Part shown: piece after piece, positions 1 to 9,297 of the stretch
How positions within the stretch are numbered: the stretch's first letter is position 1
How the letters are laid out: the number at the start of each line of letters is the position of its first letter
Assembly: GCA_964636985.1 (NCBI GenBank)
Contig: CAZWSX010000004.1
Span: 344,556 to 408,555, forward strand
Origin: CAZWSX01 sp964636985
GTDB lineage: Bacteria; Planctomycetota; Planctomycetia; Pirellulales; Pirellulaceae
Reading direction: 5' to 3'
Length of the DNA: 64,000 bases
Position numbers and translations under genes: made by a program
The notes under the pieces: generated by a model
The model's input: the letters and a program-made list of their open reading frames with translations, nothing else
Database searches by the model: none
What the model was told of the DNA's origin: nothing

Positions 1-1324
1 TCAGGATGAACTTGCCCTTGGGCGCGGGAAGCCAGTTGGCTTCCTTGTCTTTCCCAGGCGACTCATTTTGGATGTAAAGGTCGAGCGAGCCATCCGCGTT
101 GTACTGCAAGTCGTTGCGCGGGCTAACCGTGTACTTGTTGAGTGGGTTATCGACGAAGAAGTAGTCGCCATCGTACATCGTGATCGACCAGAAGGCATCG
201 GCGGGCGGCGTTTCCCCCTTTGCGAAGTGGACCACGTACTTGTTCGCACCGTCGTAGGGTTTGCCGTCGACATCGACGGTCGACGTGGGGTAGACAGCAT
301 CTTGCGGGCGGTTGGCGCCGAGGCCAATCGCCGTGATCAATGCCCGTTGTAAGTAGTCCGTTCCGTAGACGCCCGCCTTGGTCGTAAAAATCCAGCCATT
401 CAGGTCGCTCCCCGCCTGGGCGTAGTGGCCCATAATCTTGCCTTGAGCCGCTTTGGGAATACTCTTGGCTGCGGTTGCGGGGAGCTTTGCCGCGTCGAAA
501 TCCTTCCCCGGCACAATGCCGATCTTCGCCAACTTCTCGAGCATCGGAGCGTCCGCCTTGGCGGGCGGGTTGTCCTTCAAGAGTTTCGCCAACAGTGTGA
601 AATAGGCGACGGCATCCATCTGGTGCACCTGCTCCCGAACTGGCGTCTTTGCGTCGACGGATGGATCGATCTTGCCTGCGGGGGGCGAGTACGCCTGGCC
701 GTAGGCGCTGAGCGGACGAAGGTCGTACTTGTCCATCACCGCGTGGCAAGCCTTGTAGTCTTCCGGCGTGCCCGTGCAGTAGGTTCGGCCGAGGATCCAA
801 ACCATATTGGTCGGGGCCTTAAGTTCCTTGATCCCTTCCGGGAGTTTGCCTTTCCAATTGGGACCCGTAATGGCGAAGGTCTGGGCCTTGGTTCCCGTGG
901 TTCGCTTGCCTGGGACCTCGAACACATCAGTCCAGCCGCTGAGCATCGGCATCAGGAAGTAGCGGCCTTCCATGTTCGGCAGACTCAGAACGTAAGGTTC
1001 CTTCGCGAGGTCGAGCCAGGCCGTCGAGTACAGCGTATCCGCATTGGGTGCCGTTACGTCCTTGAACGATGCATCCGGATACTTCCTCATCAGCAGAAAC
1101 TGGCCGACGGGGGCGTGAGTTCCTTGCGGCGCTGCCACATTGGTCATCACGCGCCGCGTGATTTCCATCGTGACCAACGGATAGCCGTAGATGTACGCTT
1201 CGACGCCGACCTCGGAGGCTTCCTTTTCGGTGAGCGCCTTCTCCCGTGCATTACCCGAAACGCTTGGCAGCAACATCGCGGTGCAAAATAGCATCGCCAC
1301 GAATGACGTTAGTCTTCTGGTCAT
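1..1324 (-). CDS. DUF1254/DUF1214 domain protein, 3' end cut by window edge
   Basis: The frame opens at the ATG at 1324 and stays open to the left edge, so the C-terminus is missing, probably by a few tens of residues. The N-terminus (MTRRLTSFVAMLFCTAMLL) is a signal peptide, so the protein is probably periplasmic. A DUF1254-type region follows (EAYIYGYPLVTMEITRR; APNADTLYSTAWLDL), and near the edge comes a DUF1214-type region (FWSITMYDGDYFFVDNPLN, then YIQNESPGKD). The family is widespread and its biochemical role is not established. Only 21 bp separate it from the lone receiver gene upstream on the same strand, so it may be the last gene of the sensor-kinase operon and a possible target of it; that link is inferred from position alone. 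Confidence 0.88.
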   Translation of the reverse strand, partial: MTRRLTSFVAMLFCTAMLLPSVSGNAREKALTEKEASEVGVEAYIYGYPLVTMEITRRVMTNVAAPQGTHAPVGQFLLMRKYPDASFKDVTAPNADTLYSTAWLDLAKEPYVLSLPNMEGRYFLMPMLSGWTDVFEVPGKRTTGTKAQTFAITGPNWKGKLPEGIKELKAPTNMVWILGRTYCTGTPEDYKACHAVMDKYDLRPLSAYGQAYSPPAGKIDPSVDAKTPVREQVHQMDAVAYFTLLAKLLKDNPPAKADAPMLEKLAKIGIVPGKDFDAAKLPATAAKSIPKAAQGKIMGHYAQAGSDLNGWIFTTKAGVYGTDYLQRALITAIGLGANRPQDAVYPTSTVDVDGKPYDGANKYVVHFAKGETPPADAFWSITMYDGDYFFVDNPLNKYTVSPRNDLQYNADGSLDLYIQNESPGKDKEANWLPAPKGKFIL

Positions 1325-1345
1325 GGGTTTCTCGATGTGTGGAAA

Positions 1346-1825
1346 CTAGCAGCCATCTGTTTGGGAGTCTGGCCTGGTGATGGTTGAGTCACTGTTGGTA
1401 ACACCAGTCGCAGTGCCGACTGTCGCCAGAAGCGAATGGTTGTCGAATGGTTTGAGGAAGAAACCGATGGCGCCGGCGGCCATCGCCCGCGGGCGAGCGT
1501 CCGCGTTCTCGGGGCCTGTGATAATCAGCGCGGGCGTGGCGTCTTGAGCCCGCGTCGTCTCCAGCAGTTCCAGGCCTCCCATGCCGGGGAGGCATATGTC
1601 GATGGCAAGGCAGTCGATCTCGGTTCGGGTCTGACTCGTAAGGTACTCTTCCGCTGTCGCGAAGAGGACGACGTTAAACCCGGCCGTCCGGAACAGGCGT
1701 CTGAGCGCACTACGAACCGAAACATCGTCGTCAATCACACCGACTGTGTAGGGAGTCTGCGTCACAACGTGCCCCAAGAAGCCGCTCGAATCAGCCAGAT
1801 TGGCCGTCAGCGTAGCCAACGGCAA
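1346..1825 (-). CDS. Stand-alone response-regulator receiver domain
   Basis: A 159-residue protein consisting of one CheY-like receiver and no output domain. The acidic pocket (IDDD at 31-34), the phospho-acceptor D76 (AIDICLPGMGG), T103 (IITG) and K125 (LKPF) are all present, so it should be able to accept phosphate. It resembles the receiver half of FixJ. The first ~20 residues are not receiver-like, and a GTG at 1765 (VTQTPYTVGVIDDD) is an alternative and perhaps better start. It lies 35 bp downstream of a complete FixJ-like gene and the sensor kinase, so it could be a phosphate sink or a second partner of the same kinase. Family assignment is firm; the partner is inferred. Confidence 0.85.
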   Translation of the reverse strand: MPLATLTANLADSSGFLGHVVTQTPYTVGVIDDDVSVRSALRRLFRTAGFNVVLFATAEEYLTSQTRTEIDCLAIDICLPGMGGLELLETTRAQDATPALIITGPENADARPRAMAAGAIGFFLKPFDNHSLLATVGTATGVTNSDSTITRPDSQTDGC

Positions 1826-1860
1826 AGTGGCCAGGAATTAGACCTTGGTCTAATCTTGCG

Positions 1861-2484
1861 TCAGCCGCGCGACGGGAAAGATTTGGCAATTTCCGCGAGG
1901 CGAACCAGATCCGCGGCCGATTCCAATTGCAGCTTTTCCATGACTCGCCCGCGGTAAAGCTTTACCGATTGCAGGCTCACGTCCAAGCGGGCCGCGATAT
2001 TCTTGTTTGGCATCCCGGAAGCCACGAGGAAAAAGACCTCCCGCTCGCGCGGAGTCAGCGATCCCAGAAGCACTTGCACTCGTTCGCGCTCTCCCTCCTG
2101 ATCCAAATCTTGTTGCTGCTGGTTGAGGGCCTGCTGCACGGCCGCGAGCAGTTCCCGATTGTCGAACGGCTTGGACAGAAAGTGAATGGCTCCTTCCCTC
2201 ATAGCCCTCACTGCCGTCGGAACGTCGCCGTGCCCCGTAATGAAAACGATGGAGACGGAGCGACCGCGGGCTTTCAGTTCCCGCTGCAGATCAAGCCCGT
2301 TGCGATCGGGGAGCTGGACATCGAGAACGAGGCACGAAGGGGACTCGAAATCCTCGTAGTCGAGAAAGTCTTGTGCCGTCGCAAATGCTTCCAGCCGGAG
2401 GCCGGCAACACGAAACAGCCGGCCCAGCGCCTTGGAGACCGATATGTCGTCATCGACGACATAGACAATAGGTTCACCTTGCAT
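1861..2484 (-). CDS. FixJ-family response regulator (receiver + LuxR-type HTH)
   Basis: I place the start at the ATG at 2484 (MQGEPIVYVVDDD), giving 207 residues, the normal FixJ length. A longer in-frame reading to 2844 would run far into the kinase gene and has no receiver similarity. The receiver spans about 5-120 with D11/D12, phospho-acceptor D55 (LVLDVQLPD), T83 and K105 (LSKPF). The LuxR/FixJ DNA-binding domain starts at LTPREREV (143-150) and includes the recognition region near ARLDVSLQSVKLYRGRVMEK. It should activate or repress transcription on phosphorylation by the upstream kinase, whose stop codon it overlaps by 11 bp, which implies translational coupling. Confidence 0.92.
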   Translation of the reverse strand: MQGEPIVYVVDDDISVSKALGRLFRVAGLRLEAFATAQDFLDYEDFESPSCLVLDVQLPDRNGLDLQRELKARGRSVSIVFITGHGDVPTAVRAMREGAIHFLSKPFDNRELLAAVQQALNQQQQDLDQEGERERVQVLLGSLTPREREVFFLVASGMPNKNIAARLDVSLQSVKLYRGRVMEKLQLESAADLVRLAEIAKSFPSRG

Positions 2485-3835
2485 CGCGGGTCTCGGCGAG
2501 GCCTGGAAGCCGAACATGAAAGGTCGTCCCGTGTTTTGCCCCCGCGCTTGCCCAAAGTTTTCCCCCGTGCGCTTCGATGATCGAACGGCTGATGCACAGC
2601 CCCATCCCGAGGCCCTTGGTCTTGGTTGTGAACAGGGGCTCAAACACCCGCTCGCAATCCTCTTCTGAAAGACCGATGCCGTTGTCCTCAACGGAGGCCT
2701 GAAGCCAATGAGCATTATGCCGCGATACGCGAATGCAGACTTCCGGCGAACCAACGCTCGCATCGCTGACGGCGTCGACCGCGTTGAGATGCAAATTGAG
2801 GACCACTTGCTGCAGTTGTACGCGGTCGCAAAGCACCAGAACATCGTTAGCGCCCAGATCGATCCTCAAGGCGACGTTCTTCCGGTCGGCCTCGCGGCGC
2901 AAGAGCGGCAAAAGTTCCTCGATCACGGTGACGAGACTAACTTGGGACAGGCAGGGCGTCTCCTTTTTGACCATGCCGCGGATCCGCCCAATCACTTCGC
3001 TCCCGCGTTTCGCGTCGTCCCAGATGTCCTTGAGAGCGTTTCTCGCCTCGTCGGCATCGCCGCTGGCAAGCAGGTCCAACGCTGTTTGGGCATTGCTCGC
3101 GATGGCGCAAAGGGGTTGATTCACCTCGTGCGCAATCGACGACGTGAGATGGCTGATCAGTTCCAGCCTGGTCGCATGGGCCAACTCCTCGCGGAGCATT
3201 CGCGCTTGCTCGATCGCTCGTTCCAACGCCTCGTCGGCGCGCTTGCGGGCCAGCGCGTTCGTGAAGATATCGCCTACCAGTCGCAGACGTTGGATTAACT
3301 CTGTTGGCCACTCTCTGGGGCAACGAAACGAAGCAAAGCCAATCCCGCCTACCACCGAACCGGTCACCTTTAAGGGAATGGTGAGATTCGATTTGATTCC
3401 CGATTTCTGGGCAAATTCCCATTCTGGGATCGCTTCGGACGGCAAATCCTCGGGGAGACGAAACACTTCGCCTTGCCGAACCTTCTCGGCGTAATGTGGG
3501 AACTGAGCCTCCAGAATGACGCGCGGCGCCGGCGGTATGCCGGGAACCTGATAAGAATGGGTGATGACCATTCCGTCGCCGGTTAACTCGCCAAATCCGC
3601 TTCGGTCGAGGTCGAGGAACTCGACGATTTGTTTAAGTCCCAACTCGATTTGCGAATCGACCTCCGCCGCCGGTACGTTGACGAAGGTGGCCGACAGGTT
3701 CGCGAGAAACGTCTCGAACTGATCCCACTCGTGCGCAGGCCTAACCAGGTTTGCTTTGTCATCCGCGCAAGGAACTGCGACTGCCCCGGTTGAGTCTGGC
3801 CGGTACAGCTTCGTCGTTATTACTGTAATGGTCAT
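2474..3835 (-). CDS. GAF-domain sensor histidine kinase (FixL/NtrB-like)
   Basis: 453 residues without an obvious membrane segment, so probably cytoplasmic. A GAF-like sensor domain occupies about 40-195. A HisKA dimerisation domain follows with phospho-acceptor H236 (SSIAHEVNQPL), and the ATPase domain shows the N-box (NLHLNAVDAV, about 347-356), G1 box (DNGIG, 384-388), F box (VFEPLFTTK) and G2 box (GLGMGL, 408-413). All catalytic boxes look intact. This is the class that pairs with FixJ-type regulators, and such a gene follows directly with an 11 bp overlap. The ATG overlaps the stop of the upstream transporter gene in an ATGA arrangement (3835-3832). The ligand cannot be read from the sequence. 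Confidence 0.93.
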   Translation of the reverse strand: MTITVITTKLYRPDSTGAVAVPCADDKANLVRPAHEWDQFETFLANLSATFVNVPAAEVDSQIELGLKQIVEFLDLDRSGFGELTGDGMVITHSYQVPGIPPAPRVILEAQFPHYAEKVRQGEVFRLPEDLPSEAIPEWEFAQKSGIKSNLTIPLKVTGSVVGGIGFASFRCPREWPTELIQRLRLVGDIFTNALARKRADEALERAIEQARMLREELAHATRLELISHLTSSIAHEVNQPLCAIASNAQTALDLLASGDADEARNALKDIWDDAKRGSEVIGRIRGMVKKETPCLSQVSLVTVIEELLPLLRREADRKNVALRIDLGANDVLVLCDRVQLQQVVLNLHLNAVDAVSDASVGSPEVCIRVSRHNAHWLQASVEDNGIGLSEEDCERVFEPLFTTKTKGLGMGLCISRSIIEAHGGKLWASAGAKHGTTFHVRLPGLAETRDAR

Positions 3836-4731
3836 GGTCCGTCGCCTTCGGCGAGAAGGGCGCCGGCGCGCACCAGGAAGAATCGAAACAAAAGAGCGCC
3901 AATAAGTAATACCGGAGTTTGTGCCAGGAAATAAGCCGTTGCAAAGACCGCGAACTCAATTTTCCCCAAAGCGGTAACGGCGATAGCGGTTGCGACTCCC
4001 ACATTGCGCACGACGAAGACCATTCCTATAGTAAAGCGGTCCGGCGCCGCACCGCCGCTGATCCAACCAACCGCCCAACCTGCTCCAAATGCGAGCGAAG
4101 TCAGCAGGGCCACGGTGAGGGCGATATTGCTGAGGGCGCCGACAAACTGCTTCCCCTCTTTCGCAATGACCAGCGTCAATAGCGCTATAAGCAGCGCAAT
4201 ACTTACAGCCAGAAGGCTGCGCCGATGTCGCTCGGCGGTCTTGGGCCGGCGATGTCGAAATCCCATGCCGACCAGGATCGGCAAAACCAGCATCAGCAGG
4301 AGTTGCCCCGCTTGCGTTGCCAGTGGTACGGAGAGCGTGCCTGATTCGCCCGTTTGCGTCTGAAAGGCGAGCAGTGTCAGTGGTGTGGTGACAACGGCCG
4401 CCAGACACGAGACGGCCGTCAACGTAACCGCCAGCGCGACATTAGCGCGACCCAGCAGCGTGTACACATTGGCCATCGATCCACTAGGGCAGGCAGCGAC
4501 CAGCATCAATCCGCGAGCCATCGCGGGCGGCAGGTCGAGCCAGCGCACGAGGAGCCAGCCCAACAGCGGCAGCATAAGGATCTGCCCGGCAGTGGCCAGC
4601 AGAACGGTTCGCGGTTGGCGAGCGATCCGCCGAAAATCGTCGATCGTCAAGTCGGTTCCGACCACAAACATGGCGATAAAGACGATGACCGGCACGCCGG
4701 CGTCGATGGCTGACTTCAATAGCCGCTCCAA
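3832..4731 (-). CDS. Bile acid:sodium symporter (BASS) family transporter
   Basis: 299 residues made almost entirely of hydrophobic helices, about nine or ten. BASS-type features include the first helix pair (FIAMFVVGTDLTIDDFRR), a Pro/Gly-rich crossover (AACPSGSMANVYTLLGRAN), and a second one in the C-terminal half (FVVRNVGVATAIA). The family moves organic anions with sodium; the substrate is unknown. The only usable start is TTG at 4731, since an in-frame stop lies shortly upstream and the next ATG is inside the first helix. It is the first gene of the kinase operon, joined to it by an ATGA overlap, so the kinase may sense a compound the transporter carries; that is inference. Confidence 0.85.
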   Translation of the reverse strand: MERLLKSAIDAGVPVIVFIAMFVVGTDLTIDDFRRIARQPRTVLLATAGQILMLPLLGWLLVRWLDLPPAMARGLMLVAACPSGSMANVYTLLGRANVALAVTLTAVSCLAAVVTTPLTLLAFQTQTGESGTLSVPLATQAGQLLLMLVLPILVGMGFRHRRPKTAERHRRSLLAVSIALLIALLTLVIAKEGKQFVGALSNIALTVALLTSLAFGAGWAVGWISGGAAPDRFTIGMVFVVRNVGVATAIAVTALGKIEFAVFATAYFLAQTPVLLIGALLFRFFLVRAGALLAEGDGP

Positions 4732-4913
4732 GTATCGGTTCGATGTCTCGTCTACGTTTTAGTTCGCAAAGTTGGCGGCTTCAAGAATGTCCTTTCTACG
4801 CCACAGCAAGCGCAACACACGAGCCTGGAACTGATCCGTTGCGATTGAATTCTCCCTTAGCGTGGGGGATAATGTCGCTGGTTGACCAAGAGCTTTTAAC
4901 CCGCCATCAGAGC

Positions 4914-7904
4914 ATGCCACGTTTGCGTTCGTTGATTGTCGTGTTGGTTTTCTGGCAATTCATGGTGGGTGCGGTTCGCGCCGCCGAACCAACGCAATCG
5001 ATCGTCGCCGATGGGTTCGACGAAGAAGTGCGGCCCTTTTTTAAGGCCTACTGCGTCTCTTGTCACAGCGGCGCAAAGCCCGAAAGCGATCTCGACCTTA
5101 GTACCTTCACCACGCTGGAATCGCTCGCCAAAGATCATGCTCGCTGGGCCCTGGTGCTCGACCGGCTCAAGGCGGGCGATATGCCGCCAGACGATGCAGA
5201 TTCCCGTCCCACGGACGAATCGCGGACGAAGATCATTGCTTGGATCGAAAAGGCACGCGCTCTGGAAGCTCGTCGCACTGCCGGCGATCCTGGCGTGGTG
5301 CTGCCGCGGCGTCTGAGCAATGCCGAATACGATTACACCATTCGAGACCTGACGGGGTTCGATCTGCGACCCACCAAGGAATTTCCAGTCGACCCGGCTA
5401 ATGAGGCGGGTTTCGACAACAGCGGCGAGTCGCTAGCGATGTCGCCTGCCCTCGTAAAAAAGTACTTGGAAGCGGCGCGCCTGGTGGCCGATCATTTGGT
5501 CCTGCTGCCTAAAGGACTTGCCTTCTCGCCGCATCCAGTGATGACGGACACCGATCGCGACAAATACTGCGTCAATCGCATCCTGGCGTTTTATCGCCGC
5601 CAGCCGCTCGCCTACAAAGACTACTTCCGGGCCGCATGGCGCTACCAGCATCGAGTTGCCCTCGGTCGGCCAGAGCAGACGTTGGCCGAGTCTGCGGCAG
5701 AGGAACATGTAAGTCCCAAGTACTTGGCGACTATCTGGAGCGTGCTCGAAGAGTCGCCGGGCGAAAAGATCGGTCCGATAGCGGGATTGCAAGCTCTGTG
5801 GCGACAAGTGCTACCGCCAAGTGTGGATGGAAAAGAAGATGCCGCGGCAGCCGGTTTCGAGAAGCTGCAAAGCTACGTGGTTGGCCTGCGCGACAAGTTG
5901 AAATCGGACTTTCCCAATCTCAAGATTCGCGGCGTCAACGATGGCTCGCAGCCGCTCGTCCTTTGGAAGAATCGCCAGTACGCGACGCATCGCCGCGCTT
6001 ACAACGGCAAGGCCCTCGAGCTTACGCCGGCGGACCTTGCTCCCGATACGGCCGCGGCACCGCTGCTCGCAGTTCCAACCGAAGAAGCGGCCAAGCAGGA
6101 ATACGAAGCCGCTTTCGCCAGGTTCTGCGATGTATTTCCGGACAAGTTTCTCGTCTCGGAGCGAGCGCGAGTGTTTCTCAAGGATGAGGACAAGAACAAC
6201 GTAGGGCGGTTTCTCAGTGCTGGATTCCACAGCCAGATGGGCTACTTCCGCGATGACGCGCCGCTGTACGACTTGATTCTCGACGAAGATCAGCAGCGCG
6301 AACTTGATCGCCTTTGGCAGGAACTCGATTTCGTTGCCATGGCTCCGCTCCGGCAGCACATGGGCTTCATCTGGTTCGAGCGAGCTGAATCAAGTTTCCT
6401 CCGAGGTCCGCAGTTCGACTTCGCCCGTGCTGAGGATAAGGATTCCGCATCGCCTGAGAAGCTCAAGAAACTGGCGGAAGTTTACCTGGAAAAGATCGAG
6501 CGCGCAACCGATAACGCCACTGCGATCCAGGCGGTGAAAGATCATTTCACGATCATTGATGCCACCCTTCGTCGTGTTGAACAGGAAAAGCAAGCGGCCG
6601 AACCGACACACTTGGTCGCGCTTGTCGATTTCGCCGAGCGCGCGTATCGCCGGGCGTTGTCGGCTGATGAGCGCGATGGCATCACGAAGTTTTATGACCT
6701 TTTGCGAAACGAGGATGGCCTCGATCACGAAGAAGCGATCCGCGATTCGCTGGTGGCGATCTTGATGTCGCCTCACTTCTGCTACCGCGTCGATGTTCCA
6801 ACAGCAGGCGATGGGATCTTTCCTCTGTCGGACTACGCTCTTGCCAACCGGCTCAGCTATTTTCTCTGGTCGAGCATGCCCGACGCCGAATTGCTGGCAG
6901 AAGCCAAGGCAGGGAACCTTCACAAGCCGGAAGTATTGGCACAACAGGCACAGCGAATGATGCGGGACGAGCGCGTTCGCGGCTTGGCGACTGAGTTCGG
7001 CGGTAACTGGCTCGACTTTCGCCGCTTCGAAGAGCACAACGCTGTCGATCGAGAGCGGTTCCCTAACTTTACAAGCGAACTACGCCAGGCGATGTTCGAA
7101 GAGCCTGTTCGATTTCTGCTCGACGTCGTTCAGCACGATCGCTCGGTGCTCGATTTTCTCTACGGCAAGCATACGTTTGTAAACCCGGTGCTTGCGCGTC
7201 ACTATGAAATGCCGTCTTGGGATGTAGCGGGCGACGAGTGGCGGCAGATTGAGAACGCCGATCAATACGGCCGCGGCGGCTTATTGCCCATGGCGGTCTT
7301 CATGACCAAGTTCGCGCCGGGCCTCCGGACCAGTCCGGTCAAACGCGGTTACTGGGTCGTGCGCCGCATGCTAGGCGAACATATCCCCGCGCCTCCGCCC
7401 AATGTCGCAGAGTTGCCAGCCGACGAAGCGAAACTCGGCGATCTGACGCTGCCGCAGATGCTGGCCAAGCATCGTGAAGATAAGAACTGCGCGGTTTGCC
7501 ATGTGCGCTTCGATTCGGTGGGGCTGGCCTTTGAAGGCTACGGAGCCACCGGTGAACGCCGACAAGTCGACTTCGGCGGCAAGCCTGTTCAAACGGCTGC
7601 GGTCTTTCCCGATGGCAGCAATGGAAACGGCCTCGATGGTTTGCGCACTTACGTGCGCGAGCATCGTCAGGACGATTTCGTCGACAACCTCTGCCGCAAA
7701 CTCCTCACCAATGCCTTAGGCAGGTCGCTGATTTTGTCGGACGAGATTACGATCCAGGAAATGAAGACGCGCCTGGTCACCAGCGATTACCGCTTCGGCA
7801 GCTTGATTGAAACGATCGTCACGTCACCGCAGTTCGTTACGCAACGTGGACGCGGCACCGGCGAGGTCATCTCCGAAGAAGATAATGGGAAGGGTAACGA
7901 ATGA
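4914..7904 (+). CDS. Planctomycete c-type cytochrome, DUF1587/1595/1592/1588/1585
   Basis: From the ATG at 4914 the protein is 996 residues and begins with a clear signal peptide (MPRLRSLIVVLVFWQFMVGAV). I prefer it to in-frame starts at 4743 or 4872 because it gives a proper signal sequence and leaves room for divergent promoters. A PSCyt1-type haem site CVSCH (C47, C50, H51) comes first. The DUF1587 region (RRLSNAEYDYTIRDLTGFDL), a long middle section, DUF1595/DUF1592 (ALANRLSYFLWSSMPDAELL), DUF1588 with a second CxxCH (CAVCH, C859-H863) and DUF1585 (LGRSLILSDE) follow. Exported, probably redox-active; the substrate of this phylum-specific family is unknown. The stop overlaps the start of the DUF1552 gene (ATGA). 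Confidence 0.93.
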   Translation: MPRLRSLIVVLVFWQFMVGAVRAAEPTQSIVADGFDEEVRPFFKAYCVSCHSGAKPESDLDLSTFTTLESLAKDHARWALVLDRLKAGDMPPDDADSRPTDESRTKIIAWIEKARALEARRTAGDPGVVLPRRLSNAEYDYTIRDLTGFDLRPTKEFPVDPANEAGFDNSGESLAMSPALVKKYLEAARLVADHLVLLPKGLAFSPHPVMTDTDRDKYCVNRILAFYRRQPLAYKDYFRAAWRYQHRVALGRPEQTLAESAAEEHVSPKYLATIWSVLEESPGEKIGPIAGLQALWRQVLPPSVDGKEDAAAAGFEKLQSYVVGLRDKLKSDFPNLKIRGVNDGSQPLVLWKNRQYATHRRAYNGKALELTPADLAPDTAAAPLLAVPTEEAAKQEYEAAFARFCDVFPDKFLVSERARVFLKDEDKNNVGRFLSAGFHSQMGYFRDDAPLYDLILDEDQQRELDRLWQELDFVAMAPLRQHMGFIWFERAESSFLRGPQFDFARAEDKDSASPEKLKKLAEVYLEKIERATDNATAIQAVKDHFTIIDATLRRVEQEKQAAEPTHLVALVDFAERAYRRALSADERDGITKFYDLLRNEDGLDHEEAIRDSLVAILMSPHFCYRVDVPTAGDGIFPLSDYALANRLSYFLWSSMPDAELLAEAKAGNLHKPEVLAQQAQRMMRDERVRGLATEFGGNWLDFRRFEEHNAVDRERFPNFTSELRQAMFEEPVRFLLDVVQHDRSVLDFLYGKHTFVNPVLARHYEMPSWDVAGDEWRQIENADQYGRGGLLPMAVFMTKFAPGLRTSPVKRGYWVVRRMLGEHIPAPPPNVAELPADEAKLGDLTLPQMLAKHREDKNCAVCHVRFDSVGLAFEGYGATGERRQVDFGGKPVQTAAVFPDGSNGNGLDGLRTYVREHRQDDFVDNLCRKLLTNALGRSLILSDEITIQEMKTRLVTSDYRFGSLIETIVTSPQFVTQRGRGTGEVISEEDNGKGNE

Positions 7905-9247
7905 GCACCCGCAAGAAACTGAGAGACCATCGCCTTTCGCGCCGGACGATGTTGCGCGGCGCCGGCGTGGCGATGTCGTTGCCCTGGTTGGAATCGATCA
8001 ACGTCTGGGGTGCCGAACCAGCCGCTGCCGGAGTGACTGCCGCGGGATTTCCCAAGCGTTTCGCCGCGCTCTTCATGGCGAATGGGATCAATTCCGATCA
8101 TTGGTCCGCCAAGGGAGCCGGTGCCGAGATGGAACTCGGCAAGAGTCTCGAGCCAATGGCGAATCTCAAGACAAAAATGAACTTTATCACGGGGTTGTTC
8201 AATAAGGCCGCCACCGGCGTCGGCATCCACCCGGGACAGACGGGCAACTTGCTTTCAGGCGTGCCGCTGAAAAAAGGTGCCGAGCTTCGCGGCGGCATCA
8301 GCATGGACCAGGTGCTCGCCAATCACCTAGGCGAACAGACCGTTCAACCAAGCATGGTCTTGGGGTGCGAACAGCCGGTAACCGGCTACCACGAGACCAA
8401 TTTCTCGATGGCTTACAGCTCGCACATTTCCTGGCAGAACGCGACGTCGCCCGTGCCGATGGAGCAGTATCCGGCGCTGGCATTTGATAGCCTGTTCGAC
8501 AATCGCGGCGCGCGACGAAACAAAAGCATCCTCGATCGCGTGAAAGAAGATGCGCAAGGCCTGCGACAACAGGTGAGCGCCGGCGATAAGGCCAAGCTCG
8601 ATGAATACCTGACGAGTGTCCGCGAAGTGGAAAAACGGGTCGTCACCGCTCGAAGCGATCAGCAGAAGGCGGAAGACAACGCACAGCACCGCGGCAAGCC
8701 GTTGGAGATGATGCCTCGTCCGGACAATGGCATGCCCGAGGATATCCGTGAGCACATGCGGCTGATGTGCGATATTCTGGCCTTAGGCTTTCAAACCGAT
8801 AAAACGCGCGTCGCCACGTTGCTGCTCAACCGCGACATTTCCGGATTGATTTATCCGTTTCTCGACGTCCGCACCGGGCATCACTTGGCGAGCCACAACG
8901 ATCGCTCGGAGGCCTATGAGCGGATCACTCGCTACTATTGCAGTCAGTTGGCGTACCTGGCGACGAAACTCGACGCGATGCCCGAAGGGGAGGGAACCGT
9001 ACTCGACAACTGCTGTTTGATGTTCCTCTCGAATATGTGGTCCGGGAGCCAGCACGATTCCAACCGCGTGCCGCTGCTCACCGTCGGTGGCCTTGGTGGA
9101 ACGCTCGAGACGGGCCGCGTCCTCGATTACATGGACCAAGGCGATGGCAATCGCAAACTGTGCAGCCTGTATCTGTCTTTGATGGACCGGATGGGCGTCG
9201 AACTCAAACAATTCGGCGACGCCGATACGCGCCTGGCCGGACTCTGA
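7901..9247 (+). CDS. DUF1552 protein, Tat-exported
   Basis: 448 residues with a twin-arginine signal (SRRTMLRGAGVAMSLPW, from about residue 14), so it is likely folded before export. The body matches the DUF1552 pattern: FAALFMANGINSDHW near the start, a central IREHMRLMCDILALGFQTDKTRVAT-like block, the GHHLASHNDRSEAYERI segment and LDNCCLMFLSNMWSGSQHD. DUF1552 belongs to the alkaline-phosphatase/sulfatase-like superfamily and almost always follows a DUF1592 cytochrome in planctomycetes. Here the two overlap by 4 bp, so they are surely co-translated and probably act together in the periplasm. The reaction is unknown. Confidence 0.92.
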   Translation: MSTRKKLRDHRLSRRTMLRGAGVAMSLPWLESINVWGAEPAAAGVTAAGFPKRFAALFMANGINSDHWSAKGAGAEMELGKSLEPMANLKTKMNFITGLFNKAATGVGIHPGQTGNLLSGVPLKKGAELRGGISMDQVLANHLGEQTVQPSMVLGCEQPVTGYHETNFSMAYSSHISWQNATSPVPMEQYPALAFDSLFDNRGARRNKSILDRVKEDAQGLRQQVSAGDKAKLDEYLTSVREVEKRVVTARSDQQKAEDNAQHRGKPLEMMPRPDNGMPEDIREHMRLMCDILALGFQTDKTRVATLLLNRDISGLIYPFLDVRTGHHLASHNDRSEAYERITRYYCSQLAYLATKLDAMPEGEGTVLDNCCLMFLSNMWSGSQHDSNRVPLLTVGGLGGTLETGRVLDYMDQGDGNRKLCSLYLSLMDRMGVELKQFGDADTRLAGL

Positions 9248-9297
9248 TGGTTCCGTCTCGCTGACGGCTCTGTCCACAAGGTCGCCCATCGCGGCGT

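Noticed and set aside
147..1291. Long frames of 217 and 288 residues across the DUF1254 gene
   Set aside because: They are shadow frames typical of GC-rich DNA, rich in Arg and His, and overlap the recognisable DUF1254/DUF1214 frame.
4743..4913. 57-residue N-terminal extension of the first cytochrome
   Set aside because: It would bury the signal peptide and almost remove the spacer to the divergent transporter gene. The start at 4914 is better.
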